Assembly (NCBI RefSeq): GCF_900603025.1
Contig: NZ_LR026975.1
Location: forward strand, 4,278,001-4,342,000
Direction: 5' to 3'
Source: Mycolicibacterium hassiacum DSM 44199
GTDB lineage: Bacteria > Actinomycetota > Actinomycetes > Mycobacteriales > Mycobacteriaceae
DNA length: 64,000 nt
The notes beneath the pieces were generated by a model. It was not told the origin of the DNA. It did not search any database and saw only the letters and a list, made by a program, of their open reading frames with translations. Made by a program: the position numbers and the translations under genes. Positions within the stretch are counted from its first letter, which is position 1. Every line of letters begins with the position of its first letter. This document shows, piece after piece, positions 52,757 to 61,914 of the stretch.

Positions 52757-53614
52757 TCAGTGTAGTGGTTGGCGGGTGCCGGTGGTGGTGCGGCGTAGGG
52801 TTTCGGCGGCGGCCTGGTGATCGCGCAGGCGGTAGGACTCGCCGTCGAGGTTGATGACGACGGAGCGGTGCAGCAGGCGGTCGAGCATGGCGGCCGCGAC
52901 GGTGGTGTCGCCGAGGATCTCTCCCCAGGCTCCCACCCCGCGGTTGGTGGTGATGACGATGCTGGTCTTCAAATACCGTTGGGACACAACCTGAAACAGC
53001 GCCGAGGCGGCCTCGGCGGGCAACGGCAGGTACCCGAGTTCGTCGATCACCAGCAGGGTTGGGCCGGCGTAGAACCGCATGGTGGTGGCCCAGCGTCCCT
53101 CGATGGCGGCGCGGTGGCACCGTGCGGCCAGATCGGCGGCGGTGGTGAAGTAGGTGCGGTAGCCGGCATGGGCGGCTGCGCGTGCCAATCCGACGGATAG
53201 GTGGGTTTTGCCGGTGCCTGGTGGCCCGATGAGCAGGATGTTGGTCGCCGATTCCAGGTAGCGGCAGGTGCCCAGCTCGTCGATGAGCTTGCGGTCGATC
53301 CCGGCGGCGGCGTCGACGTCGAAGTCGGCCAGGGTGGCCGGGGTGGGCAGGCAGGCGAACCGCAACCGGCCGGCCAGCCGGCGGGCGGTGGAGGCCTCGA
53401 CTTCCACGGCCAGCAGCCGCTCCAACGCCACGGTCAGCGACAGTCCCTCGGCGGTAGCCTCGTCGAGCACCGCGGGCAGCGCTTCGGCGGCCGCGGCGAG
53501 TTTGAGTTCGGCCAGGTGCGAACGCAGCTGCTGATAGCGACTCGCCGCCGCCGACGGCGACTCCTCGACGGTGGTCGTGGTGGCGGTTTTGGGGGTGCGG
53601 GGGGTGGGGGTCAT
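52757..53614 (-). CDS. istB: IS21 helper ATPase IstB
   Basis: A 285-residue AAA+ ATPase that assembles on target DNA and stimulates IstA. The Walker A motif GPPGTGKT is at residues 130-137, Walker B in TLLVIDELGYLP, and the sensor region in SIVITTNRGVGAWGEIL. The gene overlaps istA by 4 bp (ATGA at 53611-53614), typical of IS21. Slightly longer than some homologues at the N-terminus because of a Thr/Ser-rich lead. Confidence 0.95.
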   Translation of the reverse strand: MTPTPRTPKTATTTTVEESPSAAASRYQQLRSHLAELKLAAAAEALPAVLDEATAEGLSLTVALERLLAVEVEASTARRLAGRLRFACLPTPATLADFDVDAAAGIDRKLIDELGTCRYLESATNILLIGPPGTGKTHLSVGLARAAAHAGYRTYFTTAADLAARCHRAAIEGRWATTMRFYAGPTLLVIDELGYLPLPAEAASALFQVVSQRYLKTSIVITTNRGVGAWGEILGDTTVAAAMLDRLLHRSVVINLDGESYRLRDHQAAAETLRRTTTGTRQPLH

Positions 53615-54972
53615 TGGAGGGTCCTGTTCTGGGCGGCCCGCTCGTAGGCGGACAGGTCGATGACGGTGGAATCGGTTGACGGAGTTGAGGATTGATGCAC
53701 GGAGCTGTCGGCTTGTTTGATTCGGAGTAGTTGCGCGGCAGCGGCTTTGGCCGCCGGGCCGGGTGGGATGCGTTCCTTGCGCCGATGCGGGCGCCCGGTG
53801 GCCGCGGTGGCCATCGCCGCGGTGTCCAGGGCGATGACATGACCGCTGTCGCGCACCATCACCCCGAGCCCGTCAGCGGCCATCCGGTGCCGGGCGACCA
53901 CGATCCCGGCGGTGGTGGCGATATCGAGGTGCTCACCGCCGACCGGATGCGACACCACCACCTGGGCGGCGGCCAGTTCCGGGGGCACCGAGTAGCGGTT
54001 GCCGCGGTAGGACACCATCGCTTGGCGCGAGGCGGTGCGGGTCTCGGCCACGATCACCGGATACGCCTGCGCCGGCACCGGCGCCAGGGGCTCCGTTTTG
54101 GCCACCACAGCGACCGAGGAGCGGCCGTCGGCGGTGGCCCGCAACCGGGTGTCACCGCGGACCCGGGCGAAGCGATCCAGGCTGGCCTGGGCCGCCTCGA
54201 CGGTCAGATCGTCGGCCAGGGTGCGCCACCAGCGTTGCGCGGCGGTGTGGTTGACCTTCTCCACCACGCCCTTGCGGTTGCCGCGCCGCGGCGGGCAGAT
54301 CGCCACCGACACCCCGTAGTGTTTGGCCACCCCGGCGAACGACGCGGTCACCCGACCGCTGCCCGGATCGCAGACCGTGGCCATCCGGTCGAAGCGCCAC
54401 ACCCGGGTCAGACCGCCGAGGCCGCGAGTCACGCGGTCCAAGCCGGCGACCAGATGGGGCTGATCCTCACTCGGCGCCAAGTTGCCGCGCCACTTCCCGG
54501 AATGCGATAGCGAGTCGACCAGCAGGTGCGCGGTCTTGCCCCAGCCCCACGATGCCGGTGGGTCGGGCAGTTCCAGCCAGTCCCATTGGGTTTCCTCGCC
54601 CGGTGGGTGTGGGATGACCGCGTTCGGCCGCCCGGTGGCGGTCCGGCAGGCTTCACAGACCGGGCGCAGGTTCCGGGTGCGGATGTTGCGGGTCAGGCTC
54701 TGATACGACAGCCCGAACCCCAGGTCCTCGAGTTCGTCGAACAGGGTGCGGGCCCATAGGTGCGGGTCCTCGGTCAGCCTCGCGGTGACGTAGTCGACGA
54801 ACGGGTCGAAGGGGTCCGGGCCGGGTCGGGCACGCACCCCGGGTGTGCCGTCGCCGGCCAGATACTTGCGGACCGTCTTGCGGTCGAAACCGGTGTGGCG
54901 GGCGATCGCTGAGATCGTCCAACCACGCTTGGCCAGGGCATGTACTTCCACATCGTCCTCCCATGTGAGCAT
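53611..54972 (-). CDS. istA: IS21 transposase IstA
   Basis: A 453-residue transposase. The N-terminal helix-turn-helix (VHALAKRGWTISAIARHTGF, then DRKTVRKYL) is followed by an RNase H-like DDE core: the first Asp in TQWDWLEL, the RVWRFDRMATVCD segment holding the second, and the Glu in RKGVVEKVNHTAA. The C-terminal beta-barrel follows (MVSYRGNRYSVPPEL). Reading frame intact, so the element may be active. It starts with ATG at 54972 inside the right terminal region. Confidence 0.95.
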   Translation of the reverse strand: MLTWEDDVEVHALAKRGWTISAIARHTGFDRKTVRKYLAGDGTPGVRARPGPDPFDPFVDYVTARLTEDPHLWARTLFDELEDLGFGLSYQSLTRNIRTRNLRPVCEACRTATGRPNAVIPHPPGEETQWDWLELPDPPASWGWGKTAHLLVDSLSHSGKWRGNLAPSEDQPHLVAGLDRVTRGLGGLTRVWRFDRMATVCDPGSGRVTASFAGVAKHYGVSVAICPPRRGNRKGVVEKVNHTAAQRWWRTLADDLTVEAAQASLDRFARVRGDTRLRATADGRSSVAVVAKTEPLAPVPAQAYPVIVAETRTASRQAMVSYRGNRYSVPPELAAAQVVVSHPVGGEHLDIATTAGIVVARHRMAADGLGVMVRDSGHVIALDTAAMATAATGRPHRRKERIPPGPAAKAAAAQLLRIKQADSSVHQSSTPSTDSTVIDLSAYERAAQNRTLQ

Positions 54973-55155
54973 GAGAAAGCGGGCCTCCTTCGGGCAGTGC
55001 TGCAGGCGTCAGACACCAGCAGCATCGAAGGAGGCCCGCCCTTCTCGGCGGAGCCACACGGGTGGGGAATTTCGATGAGCGTCAGTGGGGAATTTCAGTG
55101 AGCGCGGTCACGGGATGGCGACGAAGGCCCGTCCGCGCGAATTGGCCGGAGCCAG

Positions 55156-56250
55156 CTAGGACGCCGACGGTGCCGGGCCCCTCCGGCGCGCACCGCGGGC
55201 ATAACCGCGTTGCGTCGGCGCGAACCCGGGCCGTATCGGTGCACGGCCGGCCTCCCTCGCGAGCATCACCCCGACTATCCGGCGTGCCCGCGCCGCCGCC
55301 GCGTCGGACTGGAACTCCACGCCCCCGCGCCACCCGTCATAGCCGGAATGTGCCCCGACCATTTCCAGGACCTCGATGTCGCGGGCGACGACCCGATCAA
55401 GGAACGTCCGCAGCACCGCCGTTACCTCCGAGTCGTCGAGCCGGTAGTTCCGTGACGACTGCATGAACACGTGGCTCGACTCCTCGGTCTCCGGGGTTAT
55501 GGCGTGGGTGCGGGTAGTGACGTACTGCCGGCCGTCCGGGCCCTCGACGGCCCAGTACTGCCGGTGCATGGCCGGGGAGACGAACGTGCCGCTCTCGCTG
55601 TGGTCGTAGCGCAGGTTCGGGTCCAGGCCGGTGGCCCGGCGTTGCCAGTCGGTCAGCGGCATTCCGGGTATCCGCCGCAGGTAGGACACCGTCGTCTCGG
55701 TCACCTCGACCTGACTGAACGCCGGCATCCGGTCCAGCCCGGACGGCACGTCGCCGGCGTGGACGACCGGTGCGTAGCTGAAGTCCAGCAGGTGTTCGTG
55801 CACCATCATGTAGTTGGCGCGCACCCGCCAGGAGTTGCCGAACGTGGTCCAGAACGGCTCGTCAATCCACGGTGTGGCCGGCGGCTCGACCGTTGCGGCC
55901 GCCGCCGGCGGGCCAAGCCAGATCCATACGAACGGCGGATCCTCACGCACCGGATAGACCGTAACCCGCATGTCGACCGGGGCCTGCGCCTGCGCCGGGG
56001 TGTAGCGACAGCAGCCGTCCCGGTCGTAGGTGCAGCCGTGGTAGCCGCAGACTAGCGTCTGCCCTTCGATGCGCCCCCGATCCAGCGGGAACCCGCGGTG
56101 GGCACAACGGTTCTCGAACGCCGCTACCCGTCCGTCGGCGCCGCGCCAGAGCACGACGTCCTTACCCAGCAGGCGCCGCCCGACCGGGGCGCGACCGAGC
56201 TCGCCACAGGTGGCGGCGACATACCAGCACTTCTTCGGGAAATTGGTCAT
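55156..56250 (-). CDS. Rieske oxygenase (VanA/DdmC-type) with altered iron ligand
   Basis: A 364-residue Rieske-type oxygenase. The [2Fe-2S] ligands are Cys49, His51, Cys68 and His71 (CAHRGFPLD and CGYHGCTYD). In the mononuclear iron site the usual D-x-x-H-x4-H reads D156-F-S-Y159-A-P-V-V-H164, so the first His is replaced by Tyr. Enzymes of this group demethylate or hydroxylate aromatic or alicyclic acids with a flavin/Fe-S reductase partner, encoded here by the gene overlapping by 4 bp. The Arg-rich C-terminal tail is atypical. It is the last gene of the 55-57 kb operon. Confidence 0.88.
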   Translation of the reverse strand: MTNFPKKCWYVAATCGELGRAPVGRRLLGKDVVLWRGADGRVAAFENRCAHRGFPLDRGRIEGQTLVCGYHGCTYDRDGCCRYTPAQAQAPVDMRVTVYPVREDPPFVWIWLGPPAAAATVEPPATPWIDEPFWTTFGNSWRVRANYMMVHEHLLDFSYAPVVHAGDVPSGLDRMPAFSQVEVTETTVSYLRRIPGMPLTDWQRRATGLDPNLRYDHSESGTFVSPAMHRQYWAVEGPDGRQYVTTRTHAITPETEESSHVFMQSSRNYRLDDSEVTAVLRTFLDRVVARDIEVLEMVGAHSGYDGWRGGVEFQSDAAAARARRIVGVMLAREAGRAPIRPGFAPTQRGYARGARRRGPAPSAS

Positions 56251-57236
56251 AGGTCCAGCACCAGCCGTTCGCCGCGGGAACCCGAGACACAGACCATCAT
56301 CACCGATCCGCTGTCGCGCTCGGCGTCGTTGAGCACCGAGTCACGATGCAGCGGCGACCCCTCCAGCACCCGGGCCTCACAGGTTCCGCAGATCCCTTCG
56401 TAGCAGCTCCCTGTGATCGGCACCCCCGCAGCCTCGAGCCGCTCGAGGATCGACTCGTGCGCCGCCACCTCGATGGTCACCCCGGACCGGCGGCATACGA
56501 CCTCGAACCGGTCCAATGCGGCGGAGTCGTCGACGGTGATCTGCTTGGCGGCGAACCGCTCGACGTGCAACACACCCGCAGGCCAGTGCGCGCAATGTTG
56601 CTCCACCGCGGTCAACAGCCCCTCCGGCCCGCAGCAGTACACCAGCGTGTCGTCGGCCGGGTCCTTCAGCGCCGTCTCCAGGTCGAGCAGCCCCCGCTCG
56701 TCCTGCGGCCAGATGGTCACGCGGCCCGGGAATCTCGTCGCCAGCTCGTCGGCGAAGGCCATCGACGCCCGAGTCCTGCCACCGTAGAGCAGGGTCCAGT
56801 CCTGGCCAGTCCGGTGCACCTGTTCGACCATCGCCAGGATCGGTGTGATGCCGATGCCGCCGGCGATGAATCGGTAACGGGGCGCCTCGACGAGCTGGAA
56901 GTGATTGCGCGGTCCCCGTACCCGTACCCGGCATCCTTCCCGGAGTTGTTCATGCACGAACTTGGAACCACCCCGGCTGTTCGGATCGAGCAGGACCCCG
57001 ATGCGCCAGATGCTGTGGTCGTCGAAGTCGCCGCACAGCGAATACTGGCGTGTCAGGCCGTTTTCCAGACACAAGTCGATATGGGCCCCGGGCTCCCATC
57101 GCGGCAGCGCAGCTCCGGACGGGTCGGCAAGGTCGAGCAGGACCACGCCGTCGGCGACACTGGTACGGCTCCGCACCACCAGTTCGGCGGTGAACTCACG
57201 GACCTGTGCGGTGGGGGTCGAGATGGGGGCAGACAT
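56247..57236 (-). CDS. Oxygenase reductase: FNR-type flavin domain with C-terminal 2Fe-2S ferredoxin (VanB type)
   Basis: A 329-residue phthalate-dioxygenase-reductase-like protein: an FMN-binding domain (TRQYSLCGD, the RFIAGGIGITPILAM nucleotide-binding segment), an NAD domain (VYCCGPEGLLTAVE), and a plant-type [2Fe-2S] cluster with CYEGICGTC and a later Cys in MMVCVSGSRG. It passes electrons from NAD(P)H to the Rieske oxygenase gene product that follows. ATG at 57236 is chosen; GTG at 57251 or TTG at 57260 are possible. It may also supply the two-subunit dioxygenase at 5.2-7.1 kb, which lacks its own electron carriers. Confidence 0.92.
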   Translation of the reverse strand: MSAPISTPTAQVREFTAELVVRSRTSVADGVVLLDLADPSGAALPRWEPGAHIDLCLENGLTRQYSLCGDFDDHSIWRIGVLLDPNSRGGSKFVHEQLREGCRVRVRGPRNHFQLVEAPRYRFIAGGIGITPILAMVEQVHRTGQDWTLLYGGRTRASMAFADELATRFPGRVTIWPQDERGLLDLETALKDPADDTLVYCCGPEGLLTAVEQHCAHWPAGVLHVERFAAKQITVDDSAALDRFEVVCRRSGVTIEVAAHESILERLEAAGVPITGSCYEGICGTCEARVLEGSPLHRDSVLNDAERDSGSVMMVCVSGSRGERLVLDL

Positions 57237-57331
57237 CGATGACACGCTCACAATCGGCAACTCAACGGGCTATCTCCGGAACACAGTGGTGGCTGGGCAC
57301 CGCGCGCCCAGCCACCGACCTCAACAGCGAC

Positions 57332-58783
57332 TCACTTCGCCTCGCCCGGTGGGAGATACACGGTCTTGTGCACCTGGAACCCGGCAAGGCCCTCCGGACC
57401 GAGTTCACGTCCCCAACCACTCTTCTTGATGCCACCGAACGGGGCGACCGGGTCGTTGGTGTAGTGGTTCACCCCGACGGTGCCGGAGTGGACTCGGCGG
57501 GCGACCGCGATGGCCCGGTCCGGATCCGCCGACCACACGCTGCCGCCCAGCCCGTAGTCGCTGTCGTTGGCGATCGCGATGGCCTCCTCGTCGCTGCCGT
57601 ACGGGATCAGCGACAGCACCGGCCCGAAGATCTCCTCGCGCGAGATCGTCGCCTGGTTGTCCACGTCGGCGAAGATGGTCGGCTCGATGAAGAAGCCGCG
57701 GTCGAACGGCCGCCGGCCACCGGTGGTCATGCGGCCCTCGGCCTTGCCCTTCTCGATGTAGCCCTCGACGCGTTCCTGCTGCCGCCGCGAAACCAGCGGA
57801 CCGATCTTGGTTTCCGGGTCCAGCGGGTCGCCGACCTTCAGCGCCTTGGCCAGATCGGTGATCGCGTCGACGATCTCCTGGTACCGGTTGCGCGGGACCA
57901 GGACCCGGGTACCCAGCCAGCAGATCTGCCCGTTGTTCAACAACGTGCAGGCGAACAGGTTCTCCAGCGAGGCCGACAGGTCCACATCGTCGAGCAGGAT
58001 GGCCGCGGACTTGCCGCCGAGTTCCAGGGTCACCGGGCGCAGCAGCTCGCCGCAGGTCCGGGCGATGGCCCGGCCGGCCGCCGTGGAACCGGTGAAGGAC
58101 ACCTTGTCGACCCCGGGGTGTGCGACCAGATAGGCCCCCAGCTCGCGCCCGCCCGGCACCACGTTGAGTACCCCGGGCGGCAGCCCGGCTGCGACCGCGG
58201 CCTCCGCCATCAGGAACGCGTCGAGCACCGTCTCCTCGGCCGGCTTCAGCACGACGGTGCACCCGGCGGCCAAGGCCGGTGCGATCTTGAGGAACGAGAT
58301 CGCCTGCGGGACGTTCCAGGGCACGATCGCCGCAACCACGCCGATCGGCTCCTTGGAAACCAGGCACGAACCGCCGAGCATGCCGGGCCGTACCTCCTCG
58401 GCCGGCGCCCCGGTCATCAGCCCGCTGTAGTAGCGCAGCAGCAGGGCGGGGAATCCGGCCTCGAAGTTGTTGGCGAGCCAGATCGGCATGCCGTTCTGCA
58501 TCGACACCCGCCGGGCCGTCTCCGCCGCGCGGGCCTCGAGTTCCCTGGCGAACCGCTCGAGCACCTCGGCGCGGTCCTTGGCTTCCCAGCTCGCCCAGCC
58601 GTCCGGGGCGTCGAAGGCCGCCCGGGCCGCCGCGACGGCGGCGTCGACGTCGGCCTCACCGCCCCGCGGCACACTACCGATCCGTTCCTCGGTGGCCGGC
58701 GAGTGGACCTCGATCGTGCCGGTTCCGGCCGGCACGATCCAGGTGCCCCCGATGTAGAGCTGGTTGTATTCGATCGTCGTCAT
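57332..58783 (-). CDS. Aldehyde dehydrogenase
   Basis: A 483-residue NAD-dependent aldehyde dehydrogenase with Asn157 (PWNVPQ), the FTGSTAAG cofactor loop, Glu254 in LELGGKSA, and the catalytic Cys288 in NNGQICWLG, all required residues present. ATG at 58783 gives MTTIEYNQLY; the frame upstream is the P450 gene in another phase. Together with the P450 and alcohol dehydrogenase encoded next to it, it completes methyl-to-carboxylate oxidation, the arrangement known from terpineol degradation. Confidence 0.94.
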   Translation of the reverse strand: MTTIEYNQLYIGGTWIVPAGTGTIEVHSPATEERIGSVPRGGEADVDAAVAAARAAFDAPDGWASWEAKDRAEVLERFARELEARAAETARRVSMQNGMPIWLANNFEAGFPALLLRYYSGLMTGAPAEEVRPGMLGGSCLVSKEPIGVVAAIVPWNVPQAISFLKIAPALAAGCTVVLKPAEETVLDAFLMAEAAVAAGLPPGVLNVVPGGRELGAYLVAHPGVDKVSFTGSTAAGRAIARTCGELLRPVTLELGGKSAAILLDDVDLSASLENLFACTLLNNGQICWLGTRVLVPRNRYQEIVDAITDLAKALKVGDPLDPETKIGPLVSRRQQERVEGYIEKGKAEGRMTTGGRRPFDRGFFIEPTIFADVDNQATISREEIFGPVLSLIPYGSDEEAIAIANDSDYGLGGSVWSADPDRAIAVARRVHSGTVGVNHYTNDPVAPFGGIKKSGWGRELGPEGLAGFQVHKTVYLPPGEAK

Positions 58784-58797
58784 GGTGTCCCGTTCCG

Positions 58798-60126
58798 TCA
58801 GGAGATCTTCACCCGGGCCGGCAGATGCTTGAGGCCACCGACGAAGTTCGTCGGGGTCAGGCTGCCCGGCCCGGTGATCTCGATGGACTCGAGACGCGGG
58901 AGCAGCTCCTCGAACATGATCCGCAGCTCGAGCTTGGCCAGGTGCTGGCCGACACAGGTGTGCGGGCCGAACCCGAAGCCCAGGTGCGAGTTGTTCTCCC
59001 GATCCAGGCTGAACACGTCCGGGTTTTCGAAGAGATCCTCGTCCCGGCAACCGGACTGGAACAGCGGCATGACACGTTCGCCGGCCTTGATGGTCTGGCC
59101 GCCGAGTGTGGTGTCGGTCAGCGCGATCCGCATGAAGTGCTTGACCGGCGCGACGTAGCGGACCGCCTCGACCACCATCTTCGGCACCAGCGACAGATCG
59201 GCCTTCACCCGCGCCAGCACATCGGGATGCTCGGCCAGCGCCTTGAGCGTGCCGGCCAGCGTCGACGAGGTGGTGTCGTGACCGGCGGTGCACACCTGCA
59301 TGAACCAGCCGTAGGCGAACGAGGCCGGCCAGTACTCGCCGTCCGCCCGCCGGGCCTGCGCGATAATGGTGGCCAGATCGTCGCGCGGATTGGCGCGCCG
59401 GTCCTGCAGCAGGTTCTCGAAGTAGCCGCAGAACTCCTGGAAACTCGCCACGAACTGCTGGGCCATCGCCTCAGGCGTCATCGCCTCGATGTCGTCGCGC
59501 TGGTATTCGGGGTCGGCGGTGCCGAAGAACTCCTGGGTAAGCTTCATCATGAGCGGCTCGTCCTCCGGCGGCACCCCGAACAGGCTCATGATCACGTGCA
59601 GCGGGAAGCCGAGCGCCCAGTCGGTTACCAGATCGATCTCGCCCTGTTCGGAGACCTTTTTGAGCTTGTCGATCGACGCCCGGGCCAACTGCCGGATCTG
59701 ATCCTCGAGCTTGGCCACCCGGCTGGGCTTGAAGTAGTCGAAGGCGATCGCCTTCATCGCGGAGTGTTCGGCACCGTCCATGTACGGCAGGGCGTCCATG
59801 ATGCGCACGGTCCCAACGGTGTTCTTCATGAACTGGTCGCCGGCCTGGTTCTGCAGGATCGGGTTGTGGCTCCCCGGGTGGTCGGGGCCGCCACCGGCGG
59901 CGAACACCTCCGGCATCCCCTCGACCTGGAGGATGTCGGCGTGCTTGGCGACGAGCCAGAGCTCGTCAAAGCCGTCGACAACGGCTTTGCCTACCGGCAT
60001 GTTCTGGCGCATCCAGCGGTAGGCCGCGTGCAGCGAGTCCAGGTCCGCGTGGCCCTCCGGAAGCACGATCTTCCGGGCGATCTCATCGGGCAGAATCGCT
60101 TGTGCCACAGGTTGAGTGGTGGTCAT
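58798..60126 (-). CDS. Cytochrome P450, CYP108 (P450terp)-like
   Basis: A 442-residue bacterial P450. The I-helix AGHDTTS is at residues 281-287, the ExxR pair is Glu320/Arg323, and the haem Cys391 lies in FGFGPHTCVGQHLA. The regions YVAPVKHFMR, FEELLPRLESIEITGP and NFVGGLKHLP resemble CYP108A1 (P450terp), which hydroxylates the allylic methyl of alpha-terpineol. ATG at 60126 gives MTTTQPVAQA after AGAGGA; the earlier ATG at 60183 is less likely. No ferredoxin gene is adjacent, so electron supply is open. Neighbouring aldehyde and alcohol dehydrogenase genes support stepwise methyl oxidation. Confidence 0.92.
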   Translation of the reverse strand: MTTTQPVAQAILPDEIARKIVLPEGHADLDSLHAAYRWMRQNMPVGKAVVDGFDELWLVAKHADILQVEGMPEVFAAGGGPDHPGSHNPILQNQAGDQFMKNTVGTVRIMDALPYMDGAEHSAMKAIAFDYFKPSRVAKLEDQIRQLARASIDKLKKVSEQGEIDLVTDWALGFPLHVIMSLFGVPPEDEPLMMKLTQEFFGTADPEYQRDDIEAMTPEAMAQQFVASFQEFCGYFENLLQDRRANPRDDLATIIAQARRADGEYWPASFAYGWFMQVCTAGHDTTSSTLAGTLKALAEHPDVLARVKADLSLVPKMVVEAVRYVAPVKHFMRIALTDTTLGGQTIKAGERVMPLFQSGCRDEDLFENPDVFSLDRENNSHLGFGFGPHTCVGQHLAKLELRIMFEELLPRLESIEITGPGSLTPTNFVGGLKHLPARVKIS

Positions 60127-60288
60127 TTCTGAATCCTCTCTCGAATCGTCTCCGGCGGTTCGGCTGCACTGGGGGTGATTCAAGTCTCATGACGGGCCGG
60201 CGTTCGCGCGTCACCACGTCGAGGGGTCCGCGGTCTTACATTGGGGGGATCGGCGCGGTGTGCGACCCGAAGGAATCACCCCCCGCGG

Positions 60289-60612
60289 TCACGGGCAGCC
60301 GTCGTCGATCCACTGCTCGATCAACCGGATTTCGTCCTCCGACAACGGATCGAGGTATGCCGGCATCCGGGGCAGCAGCGCTCCGGCTGGCGGCTCGTCG
60401 AGATCGGAGCCGAACGGCGGCTGGCCCCGCAGCGACAGCACGAGATTCGAGTTCGCGCCGTCGCCCGGCGTCACCAGCTTGCGGCCGCCCACTTTCATCT
60501 CCAGGAAGCGTTCGCGCGTCACCCCGCGCCAGAACGCACCGTGGGACCCGACATAGGCGTCGGCACCGCCGACCGAGCGGTCCAGCAGGTCGATGACATC
60601 GTCGAACTTCAT
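60289..60612 (-). CDS. Small protein with cytochrome-c-like C-terminal motif but no haem site
   Basis: A 107-residue protein with no signal peptide and no CxxCH. Its C-terminal half, PRMPAYLDPLSEDEIRLIEQ followed by WIDDGCP, is the ending seen in small c-type-cytochrome or planctomycete cytochrome-like domains. The rest (FWRGVTRERFLEMKVGGRKL) is unrecognised. It lies between the P450 and alcohol dehydrogenase genes in the same direction. A structural or metal-binding role in the oxygenase system is possible; no function is assigned. Confidence 0.65.
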   Translation of the reverse strand: MKFDDVIDLLDRSVGGADAYVGSHGAFWRGVTRERFLEMKVGGRKLVTPGDGANSNLVLSLRGQPPFGSDLDEPPAGALLPRMPAYLDPLSEDEIRLIEQWIDDGCP

Positions 60613-60660
60613 TGATAAGCCCCTTCTTTGCAGATGTTTTCGCGTTATCAGCAGCCCGAG

Positions 60661-61761
60661 CTACGGGGTCAGAACGACCTTCAACGCGTCACCGCGGTGC
60701 TGCGCCTCGACCGCCTCGTTGATCTGATCGAACGGGTACTTGGTGATCAGCTTGTCGAACGGGAACCTGCCCTGGCGGTGCAGATCCAGCAGGTACGGAA
60801 TGAAGGTCTTGGGATCGGCGTCACCCTCGACGATTCCGCGGATGGTCATCCCGACCAGCTGAGGTTGCAGCAGGCCGACGGTGAACACCGCCTGCGGGTC
60901 GGCGGGCACGCCGATGAGGCCCACCTTGCCCCGCATCGCCACCGCGGCGAGTAGTTGCTCAACCACAGGGCCGACTGCCGTGGTGTCGATGGCGTAGTCC
61001 ACGCCGGCGGGAACGATCGCGCGGATCTGTTCGGCGAGCTCACCGGCGGTGGGATCGATGGCGTGGGTGGCGCCTAGCTCGAGAGCCAGCTTGCGCCGCC
61101 CCTCCTGCAGATCGACCGCGATGATGTGCGAGGCGTCCCGGACCACCGCCGCGAGCACCGCCGAGAGCCCGACCGCCCCCGCACCGGTGACCACCACCGA
61201 CGATCCGGGCTGCACGTCCAGCGAGTTCATCACCGCTCCGGCACCGGTCTGAATGCCGCAACCGAGCGGTCCGGCGATGTCGACCGGCACCCCCGCCGGC
61301 AGCTTGACCACATTGCGTTCGTGGGCGAGGGCATGGGTGGCCAGCGACGACTGCCCGAAGAAGTTCCCTCCGAGCTCGGTACCGCCGGCCGACAGCCCCG
61401 AGCTGCCATCCGGGCGCACCCCGCCGAAGTTGTACTCCAGGAAGTTGTGGCAGTAGGCTGGCTCGCCGACGGCACAACGGGGGCAGTTGCTGCAGCTGTT
61501 GAAGCTGATTGCGACCTGGTCGCCGACGGCGACCTCGGTCACGGCCGTACCCGCCGCGACCACGGTCCCGGCCCCCTCGTGGCCGAGCACACCCGGCAGC
61601 GGGAACGGCAGATGCCCCTCCTTGACGGCCAGATCGGTGTGGCAGACGCCGACACCGGCGATCTTCACCAGCACCTCGTCGGGCCCTGGTTCGCCGAGCT
61701 CGACATCGGTCAGGGTGAACGGAGCGCCAACCTCTTGCACCACCGCGGCTTTGATTTGCAT
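60661..61761 (-). CDS. Zinc-dependent alcohol dehydrogenase (aryl/allyl alcohol type)
   Basis: A 366-residue zinc alcohol dehydrogenase. Catalytic zinc ligands Cys40 and His61 lie in GVCHTDLA and LGHEGAG, the structural zinc cysteines are 90, 93, 96 and 104 (CSNCPRCAVGEPAYC), and the NAD motif is GAGAVGLSAV. The pattern fits benzyl/geraniol-type dehydrogenases (XylB, GeoA) acting on bulky primary alcohols. ATG at 61761 gives MQIKAAVVQE. It would oxidise the alcohol made by the P450 before the aldehyde dehydrogenase acts. Confidence 0.94.
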   Translation of the reverse strand: MQIKAAVVQEVGAPFTLTDVELGEPGPDEVLVKIAGVGVCHTDLAVKEGHLPFPLPGVLGHEGAGTVVAAGTAVTEVAVGDQVAISFNSCSNCPRCAVGEPAYCHNFLEYNFGGVRPDGSSGLSAGGTELGGNFFGQSSLATHALAHERNVVKLPAGVPVDIAGPLGCGIQTGAGAVMNSLDVQPGSSVVVTGAGAVGLSAVLAAVVRDASHIIAVDLQEGRRKLALELGATHAIDPTAGELAEQIRAIVPAGVDYAIDTTAVGPVVEQLLAAVAMRGKVGLIGVPADPQAVFTVGLLQPQLVGMTIRGIVEGDADPKTFIPYLLDLHRQGRFPFDKLITKYPFDQINEAVEAQHRGDALKVVLTP

Positions 61762-61914
61762 TCTGTGCCCCTTGCTTCTCATCCGGTCATCTCCGACCCC
61801 CGGTCGGCAACGACCGCGGGCCGACAGATCCTGCACCGGAGTCTGTCCAAGACGGCGCGGTCGCCGCGTCACCACATCGGGCGGTTCTCGATCCCGCAGC
61901 GGGGGTAGCCCGCC

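Larger units (their letters stand above)
52695..55110 (-). mobile_element. Intact IS21-family element
   Basis: A 2,416-bp element starting TGATTGCGCTCATC and ending as the complement of TGACCGCGCTCACTG, flanked by a 4-bp duplication CGGG (52691-52694 and 55111-55114). Each end carries two tandem copies of an approximately 22-bp terminal repeat with the core GCTCA-CGAAATTCCCCAC (left 52699-52742, right 55060-55106), as is typical of IS21 multiple terminal repeats. It encodes istA and istB in the usual order and overlap. It sits in the gap between the Rieske oxygenase operon and the LuxR-type genes and does not break a gene. Confidence 0.92.
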
